From contig NZ_JASAOI010000007.1 of the NCBI RefSeq assembly GCF_029953285.1, positions 1 through 64,000 of the forward strand: DNA of 64,000 nucleotides. The letters are read 5' to 3'. Position numbers and translations under genes: made by a program. This DNA comes from Yinghuangia seranimata (GTDB lineage Bacteria; Actinomycetota; Actinomycetes; Streptomycetales; Streptomycetaceae). The notes beneath the pieces are model-generated. The model had not been told where the DNA came from and did not search any database. It saw nothing but the letters and a program-made list of their open reading frames with translations. Positions 8,389-17,351 of this stretch are shown here, piece after piece. Within the stretch, counting starts at the first letter, position 1. Every line of letters begins with the position of its first letter.

Positions 8389-8525
8389 GCGTCCCAGTCG
8401 TGTGCAGAGACGTCGCAAGCCGTCTCAGCCGTCCGAAGCCATCCGAAGCAGCGCTGGCCGCGATCCACGCCGCGGCCCCGCTGTCCCCGTCCCGAATGAC
8501 TGGGTTGCGTCCGGGACGGCCCGGC
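8389..8525 (+). ncRNA. Candidate stress-induced small RNA
   Basis: The interval runs from the orphan GGGTAG promoter to just past a hairpin whose arms CCGTCCCG (8487-8494) and CGGGACGG (8512-8519) pair perfectly. There is no start codon with a ribosome site and no coding signature. This is an inference from promoter and terminator-like structure only. Read-through would run antisense into the DUF6328 gene. Confidence 0.3.
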
Positions 8526-8606
8526 CCGCGCGGGGTTTCCCCCCGAGCGCCACCCTGAAGGCGCTGCTCCGCGCGGGTCCTTTACGTGCGCTCCCCCGCT
8601 GCTGCC

Positions 8607-9113
8607 TCATTCCGCGCGGGCCCTCATCAGGGCCGGGAGGACGAGCCAGCACACCACGAGCCAGAAGGCGACGACCCCGGTGATGATCGCCGCAAGGGTG
8701 TTGTCGATCGCGACCCGCAGCAGCAACAGCAGCGAGCAGGCGACGGTGCACGCCAGCAGCACGATGCCGAGGACGACCATCCATGTGGCGGTGTGCACGA
8801 GCCGGGGCTTGACGCGCTTTCCGGACACGGCGACGTGGCAGGCCACGATGCTGACCAGGGCGCCGGTGGACGCCGCCCCCAGCACGACGGCGGCGACGTA
8901 CAGCCCGCGGTCCACGTCGCCCAGCGTGCCGAACCGCTGCGTGAACACCACGCTCAGCAGGAAGCCGAACAGGATCTGCGCGCCCGTCTGGACGACGCGG
9001 ACCTCTTGGAGGGTCTCGTTCCACCGCCGGTCGGCACGCTGGTCGGGCGTCTCGTTCCGGCCGTCCGGCCGCTCGTCGCGCGGCCCGGAGCGCTCCGGCT
9101 GCCCTCCACCCAT
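8607..9113 (-). CDS. DUF6328 membrane protein
   Basis: A 168-residue protein with a hydrophilic N-terminus (residues 1-38) and four predicted transmembrane helices: GAQILFGFLLSVVF, YVAAVVLGAASTGALVSIV, MVVLGIVLLACTVACSLLLL and IITGVVAFWLVVCWLVL. The conserved ETLQEVRVVQTGAQILFGF entry is typical of DUF6328. The function is unknown. ATG 9113 follows GAGGAGG. It sits 14 bp after the LLM gene stop, so the two are probably cotranscribed. Confidence 0.8.
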   Translation of the reverse strand: MGGGQPERSGPRDERPDGRNETPDQRADRRWNETLQEVRVVQTGAQILFGFLLSVVFTQRFGTLGDVDRGLYVAAVVLGAASTGALVSIVACHVAVSGKRVKPRLVHTATWMVVLGIVLLACTVACSLLLLLRVAIDNTLAAIITGVVAFWLVVCWLVLPALMRARAE

Positions 9114-9127
9114 GGCGCGGTTCCTCC

Positions 9128-10081
9128 TCACGCGGCCCGGGGCAGGACCTGTTCTCCGTAGAACGCGAAGAACTCGTGGTCCTGCGGGCCGATCTGGCCG
9201 ACGTAGACCTCGTCGAAGCCCGCGTCGGCGTAGGCGCGCAGCGCGGTGACGTGGGCGTCGACGTCGGGGCCGCACGTGAAGGCGTCGGCGATCATGTCCT
9301 CGGTGACCAGCTCGCAGGCCTGTTCGAAGTGCCGCGGGGTGGGCAGGATCTGCGCGAGTTCGCCGGGCAGCGCCTCGCTGGGCCACAGCCGGTGGGCGGT
9401 CGTGACGGCCTTGTCGCGGTCGTGGCCCCAGCAGACCTTGAGGCCGCCGATGACGGGCTTGTCCCCTCCCCCGCTGTCGCGGAAGGTCCACACGGCCTCG
9501 GCGTCCGGCTGCATGGTCACGAACCCGTCGCCTATGCGCGCGGCGAGGGCCAGCGCGTCGCCGCCGAACGCCGAGACGTACACGGGTATGTGCTCGGTCG
9601 GTGCGGTGTAGAGGCGGGCGTTCTCCACGGTGTAGTGCTCGCCGCGGTGGTTGACGACGTCGCCGCCGAACAGCTCGCGCATGACCCCGACGGCCTCCTC
9701 GAGCATCGCGGCGCGTACGTCGAACGGCGGCCATGGCGCGCCCGCGACGCGCTCGTTGAGAGCCTCGCCGGTGCCGACACCGAGCCGGAACCGGCCACTG
9801 GTGAGAACGCTGGCGGTCGCGGCGGCCTGCGCCGTGACCGCCGGGTGCATGCGGACGGTCGGGCAGGTGACCAGCGTGGTGACGGGCAGCGTCGTGACCT
9901 GCGACAGCGCGCCGATGACCGACCACACGAACGGGCTGCTGCCCTGGGCGTCGTTCCAGGGGTGGAAGTGGTCGGAGATCGCGAGGCGGGTGAAGCCGGC
10001 CCGCTCGGCGAGCCTGGCCTGCTCGATCAGCTGGGCGGGGGTGAACTCCTCGGAGGAGAGGAAGTATCCGTAGGCGGTCAT
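9128..10081 (-). CDS. LLM-class F420-dependent oxidoreductase (G6PDH-like family)
   Basis: A 317-residue TIM-barrel flavin/F420 enzyme. Landmarks are the ISDHFHPWND strand-turn near residue 40 and the GRFRLGVGTGEALNE cofactor motif near residue 105. Others are VYVSAFGGDALALAARIGDGF and a C-terminal FDEVYVGQIGPQ segment. The nearest described relatives oxidise glucose-6-phosphate or related alcohols with F420; the substrate here is not known. I prefer ATG 10081 (GGGAG 7 nt upstream) to 10096. It precedes the DUF6328 gene and follows a GH15 glycosidase gene in what looks like one minus-strand operon. Confidence 0.88.
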   Translation of the reverse strand: MTAYGYFLSSEEFTPAQLIEQARLAERAGFTRLAISDHFHPWNDAQGSSPFVWSVIGALSQVTTLPVTTLVTCPTVRMHPAVTAQAAATASVLTSGRFRLGVGTGEALNERVAGAPWPPFDVRAAMLEEAVGVMRELFGGDVVNHRGEHYTVENARLYTAPTEHIPVYVSAFGGDALALAARIGDGFVTMQPDAEAVWTFRDSGGGDKPVIGGLKVCWGHDRDKAVTTAHRLWPSEALPGELAQILPTPRHFEQACELVTEDMIADAFTCGPDVDAHVTALRAYADAGFDEVYVGQIGPQDHEFFAFYGEQVLPRAA

Positions 10082-10108
10082 GGTCGGGACTCCCATGGTC
10101 GGGGGCGG

Positions 10109-12055
10109 TCATCTCCGGTCGGTCCGGACCGGCTGGTCGGTCTGCTCGGTCTGCTCGGTCTGCTCGGTCCGCCCTGTGCGGCCGGCGTGGTCGGCGTCGT
10201 CGGTGCCGTCGGTGCCGTCGGTGTCGTCGGCGTCGTCGGTGCCGTCGAGGCGGACCGCCGTCTCCAGGAACAGCGCGTGCACGAAGGCCTGCGGGAGGTT
10301 GCCGCGCGGCTGCCGTTCGGTGACGTCGTACTCCTCGGTGAACAGCCCCGCGGCACCGCACGCGGCCCGGTTGCGTTCGAACGCGCGGGCGGCGGCGGTG
10401 TGCCGCCCCCGGTGGTGTTCGGCGAGCGCGAGCATGAACCCGCACAGCAGGAAGGCGCCTTCGGCCTCGTCGAGCGGCTTGTCGTGGTGCCGGAACCGGT
10501 AGACGTAGCCGTCCTGCGTCAGTTCGGCGCGCACGCGGGCGACGGTCGCGGCCAGGTGCGGGTCGTCGGCGGGGAGGCCGAGGCGTACGGGCGGCAGCAG
10601 CAGCGCGGCCTCGGCGCGCGGGTCGTGGGGGGCGCGCCGCCACGAGCCGTCGGCGTGGAGGGCGTCGCGCTCGGCGGTGCGCAGCATGAGCGCGGCCAGG
10701 TCCCGCCACTGCCGCCGTTCCGCGGCGGGCGCGTCCGCGGCGAAGGCGTCGGCGAACGACCGCAGTCCCGCGGCGGCGGCGAGCCGGGAGTGCGTCCACG
10801 CGGCGGGTTCGAGCTCCCAGATCCCGGCGTCGGGTTCGGTCCAGCGCTCGGTGACGGCCGCCGCGCAGGCGTGGGCCGCCTTCCGGCCGTCGTCGTCGAG
10901 GACGTCGTACCGGCGGGCGGCGGCGAACAGTTGCAGGGCCTCGCCGAAGGTGTCGAGCTGGAACTGGTGCCCGGCGCGGTTTCCGACGAGCCGGCCGCCG
11001 CCGGGGTAGCCGGGCAGGCCGATGCGGCGTTCGTCCGGTACCGGTCCGCCGCTGACGGTGTACGCGGGGCGCAGCGCGGGCCCGTCGGCGAGGACGCGTT
11101 CGGCGACGAACCGTACGGAGCTCTCCAGCAGCGGGTGGGGGCCGTGGGCGGCGACGGCGATCCCGGCGTAGCACTGGTCGCGGATCCACGCGTAGCGGTA
11201 GTCGTAGTTGCGGTCGCCGCCTTCGAACTCGGGCAGTCCGGTGGTCGCGGCGGCGACCATGCCGCCGGCCGTCGAGGTGAGGCCGTGCAGGACGGCGTAC
11301 GCGTGGGCGGCGTCGCGCGGTGCGGCGGTGTCGCGGCAGTCGGGGACGGCGCGGCGCCAGGCGGCGGCGGTGGCGCCCCACAGCTCCGCGGCGTCGGGTG
11401 GGCGGTCGAGGGCGTGGCCTTCCGCGGCGATCTCCAGGACGAGGTCGCGGTGTTCGCCTTCGTCGAGGCGCAGCCGCGCGTGCAGCGCCGCGTCGCGGTG
11501 GCCGTCGGCGGTGCGCGGCCGGGCCTCAGGGATGCCGGTGAGCCGCCAGGACAGGCCGCCGCACCCCCACGTCCACGTGCCGTCGTCGTGGCGGGTGAGG
11601 TCGTGCGGACGTTGCGTGCCGAAGCCGGCCCGCGGGGTGACGTCGACGCGCAGGTCGGCGGGGCGGTGTTCGGCGTGGACGCGGCGCAGCAGCACGAGCC
11701 GGCGCGGGTCGGCGGGGAGGGCGAGCGCGTCGCGGCAGTCGACGAGGCCGCCTCCGACGCGCATGCGTTCGTGCCAGATCAGGGTGCCGGGCTCGTACGT
11801 GCCTGATGCGACGTACCAGGGGTCGGCGGGGGCGATGCGGTAGCCGCCCGGGCCGCCGAGGAGGCCGTCGCAGACGGCGTCGCCGTCCCAGCCGGGGGCG
11901 CACAGCCAGGCGACGCCGCCGTCATGGCCGATGAGCGCGCCGCGTTCGCCGTCGGCGATGAAGGCGTAGTCACGCAGGCTCGCGGGGCGCGCCGGCGCAC
12001 GGCTGTCGTGCGGTTCGGCGCGCGGCTCCCGCGACGGTTCGGACCGGTGGGACAC
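10109..12055 (-). CDS. Glycoside hydrolase family 15 protein
   Basis: A 648-residue cytoplasmic protein of the glucoamylase/trehalase-like GH15 family. An N-terminal beta-sandwich (DYAFIADGERGALIGHDGGVAWLCAP, residues 28-220) precedes an (alpha/alpha)6 barrel with GGDRNYDYRYAWIRDQCYA and EAEGAFLLCGFMLALAEHH, which carry the expected catalytic region. Actinobacterial relatives often act on trehalose. The C-terminal 45 residues are a degenerate D/T/E/Q repeat made of in-frame copies of ggtctgctc-type units and are likely disordered. GTG 12055 follows GAGGAGG. A GTGT-N15-GGGTAG promoter lies at 12105-12129, so stress control is likely, as for osmoprotectant metabolism. Confidence 0.85.
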   Translation of the reverse strand: MSHRSEPSREPRAEPHDSRAPARPASLRDYAFIADGERGALIGHDGGVAWLCAPGWDGDAVCDGLLGGPGGYRIAPADPWYVASGTYEPGTLIWHERMRVGGGLVDCRDALALPADPRRLVLLRRVHAEHRPADLRVDVTPRAGFGTQRPHDLTRHDDGTWTWGCGGLSWRLTGIPEARPRTADGHRDAALHARLRLDEGEHRDLVLEIAAEGHALDRPPDAAELWGATAAAWRRAVPDCRDTAAPRDAAHAYAVLHGLTSTAGGMVAAATTGLPEFEGGDRNYDYRYAWIRDQCYAGIAVAAHGPHPLLESSVRFVAERVLADGPALRPAYTVSGGPVPDERRIGLPGYPGGGRLVGNRAGHQFQLDTFGEALQLFAAARRYDVLDDDGRKAAHACAAAVTERWTEPDAGIWELEPAAWTHSRLAAAAGLRSFADAFAADAPAAERRQWRDLAALMLRTAERDALHADGSWRRAPHDPRAEAALLLPPVRLGLPADDPHLAATVARVRAELTQDGYVYRFRHHDKPLDEAEGAFLLCGFMLALAEHHRGRHTAAARAFERNRAACGAAGLFTEEYDVTERQPRGNLPQAFVHALFLETAVRLDGTDDADDTDGTDGTDDADHAGRTGRTEQTEQTEQTDQPVRTDRR

Positions 12056-12104
12056 CTGCGCCTCCTCACGGCCGGCCTGGCGGCGCGTACGCACCCGTCT
12101 GCGG

Positions 12105-12129
12105 CTACCCGGCTCGACGTCCGGGACAC
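12105..12129 (-). promoter_or_regulatory. SigB-like promoter of the GH15 gene
   Basis: Minus-strand GTGT-N15-GGGTAG, about 50 nt upstream of the GTG start. Confidence 0.65.
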
Positions 12130-12149
12130 GTGGTGCGGGCGGGCCGGGG

Positions 12150-12174
12150 GTTTACCTCGATGCCGTGCGGCTAG
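12150..12174 (+). promoter_or_regulatory. SigB-like promoter (GGCTAG variant), leaderless
   Basis: GTTT-N15-GGCTAG with only 9 nt from the -10 to ATG 12184. The same 9-nt distance recurs at other start codons in the window. No ribosome site fits in the gap. Confidence 0.6.
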
Positions 12175-12183
12175 CGGACGGAT

Positions 12184-13200
12184 ATGAGGACGCGTGGCCG
12201 TCACCCCCGGACGGTCGTCATCACCGGTGCGAGCGGTGGGGTCGGCCGTGCCGTCGTGCGTCGGTTCGCCGTGCGTGGCGACCGCCTCGTGCTGGTCGCG
12301 CGCGGAAAGACGGGCCTGGACTCGGCGCTCGCCGACGCCCGGGCGGCCGGCGCGGAGGCGATCGCGGTGCAGGCCGACGTCGCGGACCCGGCCGCGGTCG
12401 AGGCCGCGGCGGTCGCGGCGGAGGCGGCGTTCGGCCCGATCGACGTGTGGGTCAACAACGCGTTCGTGGGGGTGTTCGCGCCCTTCACGCAGGTGACCGC
12501 GGTCGAGTTCAAGCGCGTGACCGAAGTGACCTACCTGGGCTACGTCTACGGGACGCAGGCGGCGTTGCGGCGCATGCTGCCGCTGGACCGCGGCACGCTG
12601 GTGCAGGTGGGTTCGGCGATCGCGTACCGCGGCATCCCGTTGCAGTCGGCGTACAGCGGTGCGAAGCACGCGATCCAGGGCTGGCACGAGGCGCTGCGCT
12701 GCGAGCTGCTGCACAGCGGCACGAACGTACGCTCGACGATGGTGCAGCTTCCGGCGGTCAACACGCCGCAGTTCGACTGGGTGCTGTCGCGGCTGCCGCG
12801 CCGCGCGCAGCCGGTGCCGCCGATCCACCAGCCGGAGATCGCGGCGCGGGCGATCGTGTACGCCGCCGACCACCCGGAGCGCCGCGAGTACTGGGTCGGT
12901 GCGAGCACGGCGGCGACGCTGGTGGCGAACGCCGTGGCCCCGGGCCTGCTGGACCGCTATCTCGCGCGCACGGGCTTCGCGTCGCAGCAGACGGACGAAC
13001 CCCGGGACGGGGACGATCCGCGCGGCAACCTGTGGTCGCCTGCGGACGAGTACCGGGACCACGGCGCGCACGGCCGGTTCGACGACCAGTCGCAAAAGCG
13101 GAGTGCGCAGCTGTGGGCGTCGCAGCACCACGGGGCGCTGGCCGCGACGGCGCTGCTGACGGCGGTCGGCGGCGGTGTGCTGTGGCGGCGGCGCGGGTGA
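12184..13200 (+). CDS. SDR-family oxidoreductase with C-terminal anchor-like segment
   Basis: A 338-residue short-chain dehydrogenase. The Rossmann motif VVITGASGGVGRAVVRRF (residues 11-28) binds NAD(P). NNAFVG replaces the usual NNAG, and the active site has Ser (VQVGSAIAYRG) with YSGAK supplying Tyr and Lys. After the catalytic domain come a charged linker and a hydrophobic stretch (ALAATALLTAVGGGVLW) ending in RRRG, which could be a membrane anchor. The start codon sits 9 nt after a GGCTAG promoter element, so the mRNA is probably leaderless. The substrate is unknown. Confidence 0.88.
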   Translation: MRTRGRHPRTVVITGASGGVGRAVVRRFAVRGDRLVLVARGKTGLDSALADARAAGAEAIAVQADVADPAAVEAAAVAAEAAFGPIDVWVNNAFVGVFAPFTQVTAVEFKRVTEVTYLGYVYGTQAALRRMLPLDRGTLVQVGSAIAYRGIPLQSAYSGAKHAIQGWHEALRCELLHSGTNVRSTMVQLPAVNTPQFDWVLSRLPRRAQPVPPIHQPEIAARAIVYAADHPERREYWVGASTAATLVANAVAPGLLDRYLARTGFASQQTDEPRDGDDPRGNLWSPADEYRDHGAHGRFDDQSQKRSAQLWASQHHGALAATALLTAVGGGVLWRRRG

Positions 13201-13259
13201 CCTGAGTCCGACCTGCCGCGGCGCCGTGGTGTGGCGGCGGCGGTGTGACGGCGGAAGTG

Positions 13260-14363
13260 TCAGGCGACGCGGTACGGCTCCGCGTCCCCCTCCTTGAGGG
13301 TGAGCCCGTGCCCTGGCGCCCCGGACGCCCCGGGGACGACGGCGCCGCCGACGGTTTGGAGAGCGCCGCTGAAGAGCCGTTCCTCGACGCGCAGGTGGTC
13401 GTGGAACCACTCCAGGTGCCGGAGGTTCGGCACGGCGGGGCCGATGTGGGCGTGCACGTTCGGGGCGCAGTGCGCGGAGACCTCGAGCCCGGCGGCGCCG
13501 GCGACCGCGGCGGCGCGCAGCCAGCCGGTGTATCCGCCGCAGCGGGTGGCGTCCGCTTGAAGGCAGTCGACCACGTCGGCGAGGGCCGCGAACTGGTAGG
13601 GGTCGTAGGCGTATTCGCCGGCGGTGACGTCGGGCCGTACGCGGTCGCGGACCTCGCGCAGCCCGGCCAGGTCGTCGGAGGAGACCGGCTCCTCGAACCA
13701 CACCACGTCGTCGTCGGCCATGGCGTCGGCGACGCGGACGGCCTGCTTGCGGCCGTAGCCTCCGTTGGCGTCGACGTACAGCTCGGTGTGCTCGCCGACG
13801 GTGTTCCGGACCAGGTGGACGCGGTCGAGGTCGCGCTGTTCCGCACGGCCCCAAGCCTCCCCGATCTTGATCTTGACGCGGGTGTGGCCGGCGTCGAGCC
13901 AGCTGCGGGCCTGCTTCTCGGTGCGCGCGTCGTCGTAGGTCGTGAACCCGCCGCTGCCGTACACGGGAACGTCTCGCGGCGCGCCGCCGAGCAGCGCGAC
14001 CAGGGACACGCCGAGCAGCCGGGCCTTGGCGTCCCATAGCGCGAGGTCGACGGCGGAGACGGCGCCCGCGGCCAGGCCGGGGCGTCCGGCGTTGCGCAGC
14101 GCCCGGCGCAGGGCCTCGTGGGCGCCGGCGGTGTCGAGCGCGTCGCGGCCGCGGACGATCGGGGCGAGTTCGTCCCGGACGACCGCGACGGTCGCGGGTG
14201 CGCCGTAGGTCCATCCGGTGCCGTGCACGTCGCCGCACCGGACCTCGACGAGCACCAGCGTGGTGTGGTCCCAGGCCAGGGTGCCGTCGGCCTCGGGGCC
14301 GTCGGTGGAAACAGTGAACGCCCGGGTGCGCACGTCCCGTACGGCGGTGTCGGACGCGGTCAC
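13260..14363 (-). CDS. Mandelate racemase/muconate lactonizing (enolase) superfamily enzyme
   Basis: A 367-residue enolase-superfamily enzyme. The capping domain covers residues 1-120. The barrel then shows VKIKIG (the Lys-x-Lys base motif), YVDANGGY (first metal ligand), WFEEPV (second), TAGEYAYD (third) and SAHCAP, whose His is the general base on the opposite face. The metal and catalytic set is therefore complete. These enzymes abstract an alpha proton from a carboxylate, commonly of sugar acids or in epimerisation; the substrate is undetermined. I start at GTG 14363, which follows GGAGG at 5 nt. The ThDP enzyme gene lies about 100 bp upstream on the same strand. Confidence 0.88.
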   Translation of the reverse strand: MTASDTAVRDVRTRAFTVSTDGPEADGTLAWDHTTLVLVEVRCGDVHGTGWTYGAPATVAVVRDELAPIVRGRDALDTAGAHEALRRALRNAGRPGLAAGAVSAVDLALWDAKARLLGVSLVALLGGAPRDVPVYGSGGFTTYDDARTEKQARSWLDAGHTRVKIKIGEAWGRAEQRDLDRVHLVRNTVGEHTELYVDANGGYGRKQAVRVADAMADDDVVWFEEPVSSDDLAGLREVRDRVRPDVTAGEYAYDPYQFAALADVVDCLQADATRCGGYTGWLRAAAVAGAAGLEVSAHCAPNVHAHIGPAVPNLRHLEWFHDHLRVEERLFSGALQTVGGAVVPGASGAPGHGLTLKEGDAEPYRVA

Positions 14364-14465
14364 TGTCCTCCTGCTCCTCCTGCTCTTGGTTTCCGTCATG
14401 GGCGACGCGCCGGCCCGCCGCCAGATGGCCGCCGTGCCGGGCGGGTCGGCGCGTGTTCGGGGCGC

Positions 14466-16289
14466 TCACCGGTGCGCGTGCGAACCTCCGTGCGCGTGCG
14501 GGCGCTTGCCGCCGGGCAGGAAGTCCTGGAGCTTGGCCATGAAGCCCTGCTTCACCATCGAGGCGCGGTCACTGTCGCCGCGCAGCACGGCCTCTGCGGC
14601 CGCCTCGATCTGGTCCCAGGTGGCGTGCGGCGGGATCGGCGGGACGGCCGGGTCGGTGCGGATCGCGAGGACGCACGGGCGGTCGGCGTGCAGCGCCTGC
14701 CGCCACGCCGGTTCGACCGCGCCGCGTTCCTCGGCCAGGAAGCCGCGCAGCCCGATGGCGGCGGCGAAGTCGGCGTAGGGCACCGGCGGCAGCTCCTGCG
14801 AGGGCAGGAACTGCGGGGCGCCCTGCATGGCGCGCATCTCCCACGTGACCTGGTTGAGGTCGCGGTTGTCGAGCACGCACACCACCAGGCGCGGATCGGC
14901 CCATTCCCGCCAGTACTTGGCGACGGTGATCATCTCGGCGAGGCCGTTCATCTGCATGGCGCCGTCGCCGACGAGAGCGATGACCGGGCGTTCCGGGTGG
15001 GCGAACTTGGCGCCGATCGCGTACGGGACGCCCGGCCCCATGGTGGCCAGCGTGCCCGAGAGGCTGCCGCGCATGCCGCCGCGCATGCGCAGGTGGCGGG
15101 CGTACCAGTTGGCGGCCGAGCCGGAGTCGGCGCAGATCATCGCGTCGTCGGGCAGCATCCGGTCGAGGGCGTGGACGGCGTACTCGGGGTTTATGGGATC
15201 CGCGTCGACATCGGCGCGGCGCTCCATGATCTGCCACCAGCGTTCGGCGTTGTCGCACACGGTGCGCTGCCAGGAGCGGTCCTCCTTGCGGACCAGCATC
15301 GGCAGCAGCCGCCCCAGCGTCGCGGCGGCGTCGCCGACGAGGTTGACCTCGAAGGGGTAGCGCAGGCCGACCATGAACGGGTCGGCGTCGATCTGCACGG
15401 CGCGGGCCTGGTCGAACTCGGGCAGGAACTGCGTGTAGGGGAAGCTGGATCCGATGGTCAGCAGGGTGTCGCAGTCGCGCATCATCTCGTACGAGGCGCG
15501 GGTGCCCAGCAGGCCGATGGAACCGGTGACGTACGGCAGGGTGTCCGGCAGGACGTCCTTGCCGAGCAGCGCCTTGGCGACACCGGCGCCGAGCCGTTCG
15601 GCGGTCTCCTCCACGAGTGGGCGGGCGTTGCGGGCGCCCTGGCCGACCAGGATCGCGACCCGCCGCCCGGCGTTGAGGACCGCGGCGGCGCGGCGCAGGT
15701 CGTCGTCCGAGGGCACGGGCGCGTAGTGCGGGACGCCGAGGCTCGACGGCACCATCTTGAAGGCGTGCGCGGGCGGTTCGTAGTCGAGGTTCTGGACGTC
15801 GGCGGGGACGATGACGGCGGTCACGGTGCGGCGGGCGTACGCGGTGCGGATGGCCCGGTCGAGCACGTTGGGGAGTTGCTCGGGGACGGTGACCATCTGG
15901 CAGTACTCGGAGGCGACGTCCTTGAACAGGCTGAGAAGGTCGACCTCCTGCTGGTACGAGCCGCCCATCGCGCTGCGGTCGGTCTGCCCGACGAGGGCGA
16001 CGACCGGCACGTGGTCGAGCTTGGCGTCGTAGAGGCCGTTGAGCAGGTGTATCGCGCCGGGGCCCGACGTCGCGGCGCAGACCCCGACGCGTCCGGAGAA
16101 CTTCGCGTAACCGACCGCTTGGAAGGCCGCCATCTCCTCGTGCCTGGCCTGGATGAACCGGGGTTGGTCTTTGGCGCGGCCCCAGGCGGCGAGGAGGCCG
16201 TTGATGCCGTCGCCGGGGTAGGCGAACACGTACTGGACGTCCCATTCGCGCAGGCGCCGCAGCAGATAGTCGGAGACCTTCGCGGACAA
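14466..16289 (-). CDS. Thiamine-pyrophosphate-dependent enzyme (acetolactate synthase/pyruvate oxidase-like)
   Basis: A 607-residue ThDP enzyme with three domains. The N-terminal PYR domain holds the catalytic Glu in ARHEEMAAFQAVGYAKFSG. A central domain (residues 190-330) contains the GxGA-like VGQGARNA segment. The C-terminal PP domain has GDGAMQMNGLAEM leading to VLDNRDLN, where the Mg-binding motif reads DN instead of NN. Relatives include pyruvate oxidase and pyruvate dehydrogenase (quinone). The C-terminus is His-rich (HAHGGSHAHR). The only start that fits is TTG 16289, preceded by AAGGGGG. A GTTT-N15-GGCTAG promoter lies about 100 bp upstream. Confidence 0.9.
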   Translation of the reverse strand: MSAKVSDYLLRRLREWDVQYVFAYPGDGINGLLAAWGRAKDQPRFIQARHEEMAAFQAVGYAKFSGRVGVCAATSGPGAIHLLNGLYDAKLDHVPVVALVGQTDRSAMGGSYQQEVDLLSLFKDVASEYCQMVTVPEQLPNVLDRAIRTAYARRTVTAVIVPADVQNLDYEPPAHAFKMVPSSLGVPHYAPVPSDDDLRRAAAVLNAGRRVAILVGQGARNARPLVEETAERLGAGVAKALLGKDVLPDTLPYVTGSIGLLGTRASYEMMRDCDTLLTIGSSFPYTQFLPEFDQARAVQIDADPFMVGLRYPFEVNLVGDAAATLGRLLPMLVRKEDRSWQRTVCDNAERWWQIMERRADVDADPINPEYAVHALDRMLPDDAMICADSGSAANWYARHLRMRGGMRGSLSGTLATMGPGVPYAIGAKFAHPERPVIALVGDGAMQMNGLAEMITVAKYWREWADPRLVVCVLDNRDLNQVTWEMRAMQGAPQFLPSQELPPVPYADFAAAIGLRGFLAEERGAVEPAWRQALHADRPCVLAIRTDPAVPPIPPHATWDQIEAAAEAVLRGDSDRASMVKQGFMAKLQDFLPGGKRPHAHGGSHAHR

Positions 16290-16385
16290 GGAGACCGCCC
16301 CCTTCGATTTGTGCGAGGTACGTGCGAATCGGCGTCGGGGCCGCGGGCAGCCAGACGGCCGCGATGGGCTCCCTTCGTGGGGCGG

Positions 16386-16410
16386 CTAGCCGGATTCGGG
16401 CGGGGGAAAC
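16386..16410 (-). promoter_or_regulatory. SigB-like promoter (GGCTAG variant) of the ThDP enzyme
   Basis: Minus-strand GTTT-N15-GGCTAG, the same combination seen before the SDR gene at 12184 and, with GTGT, before gvpO. Confidence 0.55.
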
Positions 16411-16530
16411 ATGGGGGCCGGCCGCACCGTTCCGGACCGGGCTTGTGGTGGTGGCCTCGTGCTTTGTGCTGCACCGTTCCTGGCCTGGTTTTCGGCGGTG
16501 GCCTGACGCCCCTCCCGCCTTTGGATTTTC

Positions 16531-16629
16531 GCGCGGACGGCCCGCGCGTCAAGGCGCGTTGTCGCTGATGCGGGTCAGGTGACCTGTCTTGGCTTCGACG
16601 GGGCGCCTTGACCCGCGGGCCGTCCGCGC
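16531..16629. repeat. 28-bp imperfect inverted repeat
   Basis: Arm 16531-16558 and arm 16602-16629 are reverse complements at 26 of 28 positions, separated by 43 nt. The core reads GCGCGGACGGCCCGCG followed by GTCAAGGCGC. A partial third copy (GCGCCTTGACGCCGG) is at about 16908-16932. Its form suggests a dispersed palindromic intergenic element. Confidence 0.6.
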
Positions 16630-17182
16630 TAACTACCTTGGCGACTGGCGGGAGGGGCGCGGGGTGTGGACGCGCTTTGTTTCGCTTCCCTGCCGGGCTG
16701 CGGTTTTGCTTGTGGTGCGGTGCGGGTTTTGTTGCGGGGTTTCCTTGCGCTGCCGTGTTGCGGTCCCAGCGTGGGGCGCGCTGGCCACTCTGCGCCTCCA
16801 CACCTCCTCCCCCTCCCGCGCAGTCGCCGAGGTTTTTCGCGGGGGCGGGGCGGGGTCAAGGCGCCCCCTCGTGGCGGGGCGAGGACTCGTGAACGCGCGT
16901 GCCCGCAGCGCGCCTTGACGCCGGTCCGGCCCCGCGTACCATCCCCACGCGGGAGGGGGAGGACGCCTCCGTTGCGGTGCGGATCGCGGTGCGGGGTTTG
17001 TTGCGGCTTGGGTTGCGTTGCTGGCATGCGTTTCGGCGTGGGGGGCAAGGCCTCCGGCCCCTGGTCACTGTGTCGTCACGTATGCGAATCACTGAAACTC
17101 CCTCATTCGGGGGTGTTCGCGTCACACCTGCGTCACCGGCTCGCGGGCGTCGGAGCGGCGGGTCTCGGCGGGGGGATGTTGC

Positions 17183-17207
17183 GCATGTGACCGGGCGGTC
17201 CGGGTAG
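17183..17207 (+). promoter_or_regulatory. SigB-like promoter of the antiporter operon
   Basis: Plus-strand GCAT-N15-GGGTAG, about 145 nt before the first antiporter gene. Confidence 0.55.
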
Positions 17208-17351
17208 TGCGCCACACGGGTGATCCGCTCCCCCGTCGGTGTGGCCGCCGGGCGTGCGCGCTCGATCCGGGTGCGGGTTGCCGATAGAGCTTGCGGTGCG
17301 CGGCGCGTGCCGGTCGGCGGTGAGGCGGAGCGGGCGGAGACGGGAGGCACC

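Larger units (their letters stand above)
16290..17351. other. One-kilobase gene-free region with repeats
   Basis: No frame here has a domain or a ribosome site. The plus strand is unusually G/T-rich (many TTGCGG, GTGCGG and TTTGTTGC runs), unlike the coding sequence around it. It contains the inverted repeat at 16531-16629, a related partial copy near 16908, GC-rich hairpins, and at its ends the promoters of the ThDP enzyme and of the antiporter operon. It looks like degenerate intergenic repeat DNA. Confidence 0.6.

Noticed and set aside
16902-17207. Small genes in the region before the antiporter operon
   Set aside because: Frames lack ribosome sites and homology and the base composition is unlike the coding sequence here.
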